Below, piece by piece: positions 20,655 through 24,240 of a stretch of DNA of 24,240 nt. This DNA is from Saccoglossus kowalevskii (Eukaryota > Hemichordata > Enteropneusta > Harrimaniidae). Position numbers and translations under genes: made by a program. Location of the stretch: positions 98,261 to 122,500 of the forward strand of contig NW_003125393.1 in NCBI RefSeq assembly GCF_000003605.2, read 5' to 3'. A model generated the notes under the pieces. That model saw nothing but the letters and a program-made list of their open reading frames with translations. It made no database searches and had not been told where the DNA came from. Every line of letters starts with the position of its first letter. Position 1 is the stretch's first letter.

Positions 20655-21429
20655 ACCCCCCTCGTGGTAACAATGTTGCATTTCTAGCGATAACTACGCC
20701 ATGTTGCTATCTTTGAATGACACACATATGATAAATGACATATTTAGGCGACCTTAAATGACATTATCTTATCACCACACCCTTAAGTAGCGTCCTTACA
20801 CCAATTACTCGCAAAAAATAATGAATTATTTGGATAATAATCTTAAAATTAACAACGAAATTATATTCTTCTTTTACATTTCATTTTTTTTATATTATAA
20901 AAATTAAAGTTAAAAAAGTATCGCCGACCTTTTCGAAATTAAGAAACATGATTAGTGTACTGAATAAAAAAACACATATATACTAATTTTTCTTAAGCTT
21001 GGTCATTGCAGACCTGGTCATCAATACTTTGATCGGCGCACAGCAACAAATGATGACCGTATGCCAAATGTGCTATGTTTGAAATTACTGACATATTCCA
21101 CGCCAGTATCTGAAAACAAGTCATTTACACGATTTCAATGCCGCAAAACGGTACATCAAATAACCGATAATAGTAATTTACTCTTAGTTTTCTCAGAAAC
21201 ATACCGTTTCCACTACGTCATTATAACAATTATGTGCAACCGTAAACTGACTGGGCGCAATAAATCAAACACCACAACGCGAAGACATCATAAGTTGGCT
21301 GGCCCCGTATGTGTACTCTAAATTGAACGACCCAAAGACAAATAAAAGGTTAACGAACGTACAACTTAATATCAAGAAATTTATTGTCCAATAAAACAGT
21401 GACGTGATCTGCAATCCTACTTAAAGTAG

Positions 21430-21870
21430 CCGACTTCTCTCCTGACATGGGCAGCCCATCTGGTCGTTGGAAAGACCGCCATGTGCCGTTGCGTGGATAT
21501 TCAGCAACAGAATGTTTTACAGCTTTTTATGATACTTATATATTAATGAACAGGTATGGATGTATGAACTTACCGGCGGTTGTGCGGCGCCCCATGTGCC
21601 ACAGTGCTGCTCGATCTCGATGCGGCTACGCTCGAATGATGAGATGCTCACCCCTTGGCGAAATGTCTGCATCTGTCGCAATTCGTTGTCAGATTTCTAC
21701 TGCGCAATGAACGGTGCGCGGTCATCGGAGATATGTACCTCATATCGCCTGGTACCGATCTTGCGTGATGTTTATTCAGAACCTGCGCGTTGCCATCCTC
21801 ATGCAGATAAGCCGCATGTACCTTTGAAAGGCGCGCGTTGCCATGCCTATTCATTCACAGTTGTTATTTT
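21430..21870. other. GC-richer, ORF-dense patch, possibly a decayed repeat
   Basis: This ~440-bp patch is clearly richer in G+C than its surroundings and open in several frames on both strands. The words CCATGTGCCGTTG, CCCATGTGCC and GCATGTACCTTTG recur near 21480, 21590 and 21812. Translated, they give HVPLRG, HVPQC and HVPLKG in differing frames. This suggests diverged copies of a repeat rather than one exon. No family is recognised. Confidence 0.3.
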
Positions 21871-23517
21871 CCTTTTGCCTCCAATTAGCCAGAGTTAATA
21901 CTTTGGAAGTGAGGGGCTACCGTTGACAAGAAAAAAAAGCTCTCGAGAATAACATAAGGCAAAGTGTGTGTAAATTAGTGACAAAAATATTAACACAGCT
22001 TACAATAGCAAACATTGATGTACTACGTTACTTATAAACCAAACCAAACATAGCACGCGGTCGACTCCCGTTAAACAAATACGATCACAAACACACAGTG
22101 AACTAACAGCGGAATAGTATTTTTACCCCAAAAATTGTACCTCATTGTATTTTCTCGTTTCTTCAGACATCAAATTATTATGTTCAATAATTTTTATTGG
22201 GTTATAATAACACCACGACGATGCATTCTGTAAGTACTCGTATCAACTCCCCGGGAAACCTGTTGCCAAGGTAGAGCCGTTATTAATCGCCTGCTTAGGT
22301 AATGTCTCCGCATTTTTACGATTCGATAGAAAACATCCTAAGTTTAACAACCCTCTGTTCATCTATTCACCACTTTGCAATAAACGATATGCTACCCACA
22401 GGGGAGGAACAATGAAATATTTGAGGTTATATCTTTATTGAATGTTTTACCCTCCCAATTTCGGCACACTTGCAGTATTTGAACTTTGTACTAACTGCAA
22501 GCTTTATCAACGTAACTCATCAAATAGAAAACATTTAATAACTGCAAAAATATATAATTTTGTCACGGCTTGGCCCTTTCAACATGTATGTTTGGCACCC
22601 AAGTAAAATCAGCGATGTTGAAATAATATTTGTTTTTATTTCAATCTCATTATTATGGTTGTTATACGACATGTAGCAGTCGTAAATTCAACATCACCCA
22701 ATTCTACTTCTACATTGCCAGGAATTACCAACCAACATATGTATTTGAATTTTCTTTCCCGCCATTTTGATTGATTCAGTGAATATGCTTATGATATACT
22801 GTGATAACCGTTCTGCGCGGGAAACTAGTTCTAATCATTATTAGGGTTCGACCATTAATTTTTCAGAGGCGGTTAGACTCGAATTTTGTTTTGTACTCGA
22901 TTACTGAATAATATGACATTGTGGGTCCCTCGATATAGCTTAATTTTCCAACTAATACTTGTTTTCACACTAAACAAAACTGACGAGAGTCTGTCGCCCG
23001 ACTCAGAGCAGAGATATTTTGACCGAAAAAGGCGGAAATAAATACTCGTTAGGACGACAGGGGATTTAAATTTGGTCTAAAGAAGCCTATTATTTTTTGC
23101 CTATATTTGTGAAATCTGGCCCGTGTCAGGAATGTTTTTCCAAAAAAGTTGATCTCCCTATATCTATGGAATTTTTGGTGAAAAGTAACCCATTTGGGTG
23201 GCACATTAACCTTTCACAAGTACCCCTCCTCCGGGATTTCACACAAGCCTTTAATTTTTGAACTCCCCAAAAAATGATCTTCACAATGAATCAACAGGTG
23301 TCCGGTATGTACAGGGGCCATCAGTGATGATGCAGACACTATTTCAGAATAACCTGAAATGCGAGCTTAAGACGGCAAATGAACTTTGGCCTAAAATGGC
23401 ACCAATCGCAGTACACCAAAAATAAACAGAATATGGCTCTCATATCTAAATTAATCACATAAATAGCAATTTCAAAACGAGAGAAAAATAGTATAATTAT
23501 TGTAATTGAACAAAACA
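21871..23517. other. Spacer, nothing recognised
   Basis: AT-rich, with short open frames only. No RNA gene, repeat family or splice-flanked exon could be supported. Confidence 0.4.
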
Positions 23518-23523
23518 TTTATT
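23518..23523 (-). terminator. Possible polyadenylation signal (AATAAA on the minus strand)
   Basis: TTTATT on the plus strand gives AATAAA on the minus strand, about 217 nt past the stop of the terminal exon at 23740-23829. It would define a 3' UTR of roughly 240 nt. Confidence 0.35.
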
Positions 23524-23739
23524 AGCGAATAATCACACTCATTCAAACTTATAAGAGACAGGTTCAACAAGACAGTTTAAATATCTTTAATTAAGGTGAC
23601 TTGGACAATTTTATATTGGTAAACTCGACGGCAGCAACAAGAAATGTACTCAGCAAATGAGTGTATAGATGACAACAAATATTAATTATTTTATATTTAT
23701 CACTAAGCTGTTGAACAGTTTTACATAAATCATGTCTAA

Positions 23740-23829
23740 TCAAACGTAAGCTGACAGCGAGTCGTCGGCACAGGTGGTACAGGGACCGGTGAATGGTACG
23801 AAGGAGTGGAGGTCAGAGTCCAAGATGAC
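23740..23829 (-). CDS. Probable last coding exon of a gene extending beyond the window (29 residues and stop)
   Basis: On the minus strand an acceptor TTTTACACACAG ends just before 23829. The following frame reads VILDSDLHSFVPFTG, then a CTTC-type cysteine pair, and ends DDSLSAYV with TGA at 23740-23742. The short frame is notably GC-richer and less repetitive than the AT-rich flanks, with C/G-rich third positions, which looks coding. The frame stays open upstream of the acceptor for about 19 more codons until a TAA, so an earlier acceptor is possible. No partner exon is found between 23830 and the window edge, so the rest of the gene lies to the right. The product is not recognised. Confidence 0.45.
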   Translation of the reverse strand, partial: VILDSDLHSFVPFTGPCTTCADDSLSAYV

Positions 23830-24240
23830 CTGTGTGTAAAACACGTCTCTTTGGCGGTGTGTTATCTTCCCGACATGGAACACATTGTATTAAAATGTTA
23901 GATGTTAGCCGAATATCTCTGGCATATGTACATGCGATTACTGTATTTTGCCAATGTACATCGCTTCGACATTTGCTATAGCATTAACACGGTTAATTCA
24001 GAGCTCTATACGGTGTGAAAACAGATATTGTTACTCAAAGAATGGATGTGACAATGGATTTAATGAAACACTAACACAACTGGGTACCAACCCTGATCAA
24101 CATCGCTGTCTCCAATACATATACACTGCGATGGCAAACACGTTATACCGCAAAAAGTGTCATCGAAGAAAAAAATGATATCACTACAGCAACATGATTT
24201 GTATTTGTTGCCCATTTGTCCTTATCTTTGTGTGTCTACT

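Larger units (their letters stand above)
18271..21429. other. Long gene-free stretch
   Basis: No convincing exon is seen on either strand over about 3.1 kb. Isolated transcription-factor-like sites are listed separately. CACGTG boxes lie at 18900, 20088 and 20228. Confidence 0.45.

Noticed and set aside
23948-24178. Plus-strand open frame of 76 codons near the right edge
   Set aside because: No recognisable motif, ordinary AT-rich composition and no splice context; likely chance.

Overview
The window is nuclear DNA of an invertebrate animal. It has spliced genes with GT-AG introns, AT-rich spacers, short inverted-repeat transposon relics and no operon-like packing. Gene content (a C2orf81 orthologue and a peptide-type class A GPCR) and repeat style suggest a marine invertebrate, perhaps a hemichordate-like deuterostome or a lophotrochozoan. 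I cannot fix the species from sequence alone.

Layout. (1) 128-5449, + strand: a nine-exon C2orf81 (DUF4639-type) gene, reconstructed with all splice phases consistent and giving 512 residues. One intron holds a ~158-bp tandem repeat and another holds a MITE. (2) 5473-7640: non-coding spacer with an inverted-repeat-flanked element that contains a perfect 83-bp tandem duplication. (3) 7861-9536, + strand: a three-exon gene for a 383-residue protein I do not recognise. It carries a textbook-looking PKA-anchoring (RII-binding) amphipathic helix and three RRxS sites. (4) 9.5-12.9 kb: spacer with CTCF-like motifs, a 71-bp mini inverted-repeat element with a target-site duplication, and a second MITE. 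(5) 12965-14173, - strand: a complete uninterrupted class A GPCR of 402 residues, with an 18-codon upstream ORF and a TATA-like element. (6) 14.3-23.5 kb: a long stretch with no convincing gene. It holds a 20-bp-armed inverted repeat with a palindromic BglII-like core, a G15 run, a third MITE abutting a 127-bp tandem duplication, and isolated NRF1- and CArG-type sites. (7) 23740-23829, - strand: a probable last coding exon of a gene whose body lies beyond the right edge.

The genes do not form an evident pathway. The most interesting item is the unrecognised gene at 7861-9536 as a possible lineage-restricted A-kinase anchoring protein. Secondary items are an in-frame alternative splice donor in C2orf81, a family of three TA-CTGTAAA-ended MITEs, the 71-bp mini-element, and an excess of CACGTG E-boxes confined to 8.7-20.3 kb.
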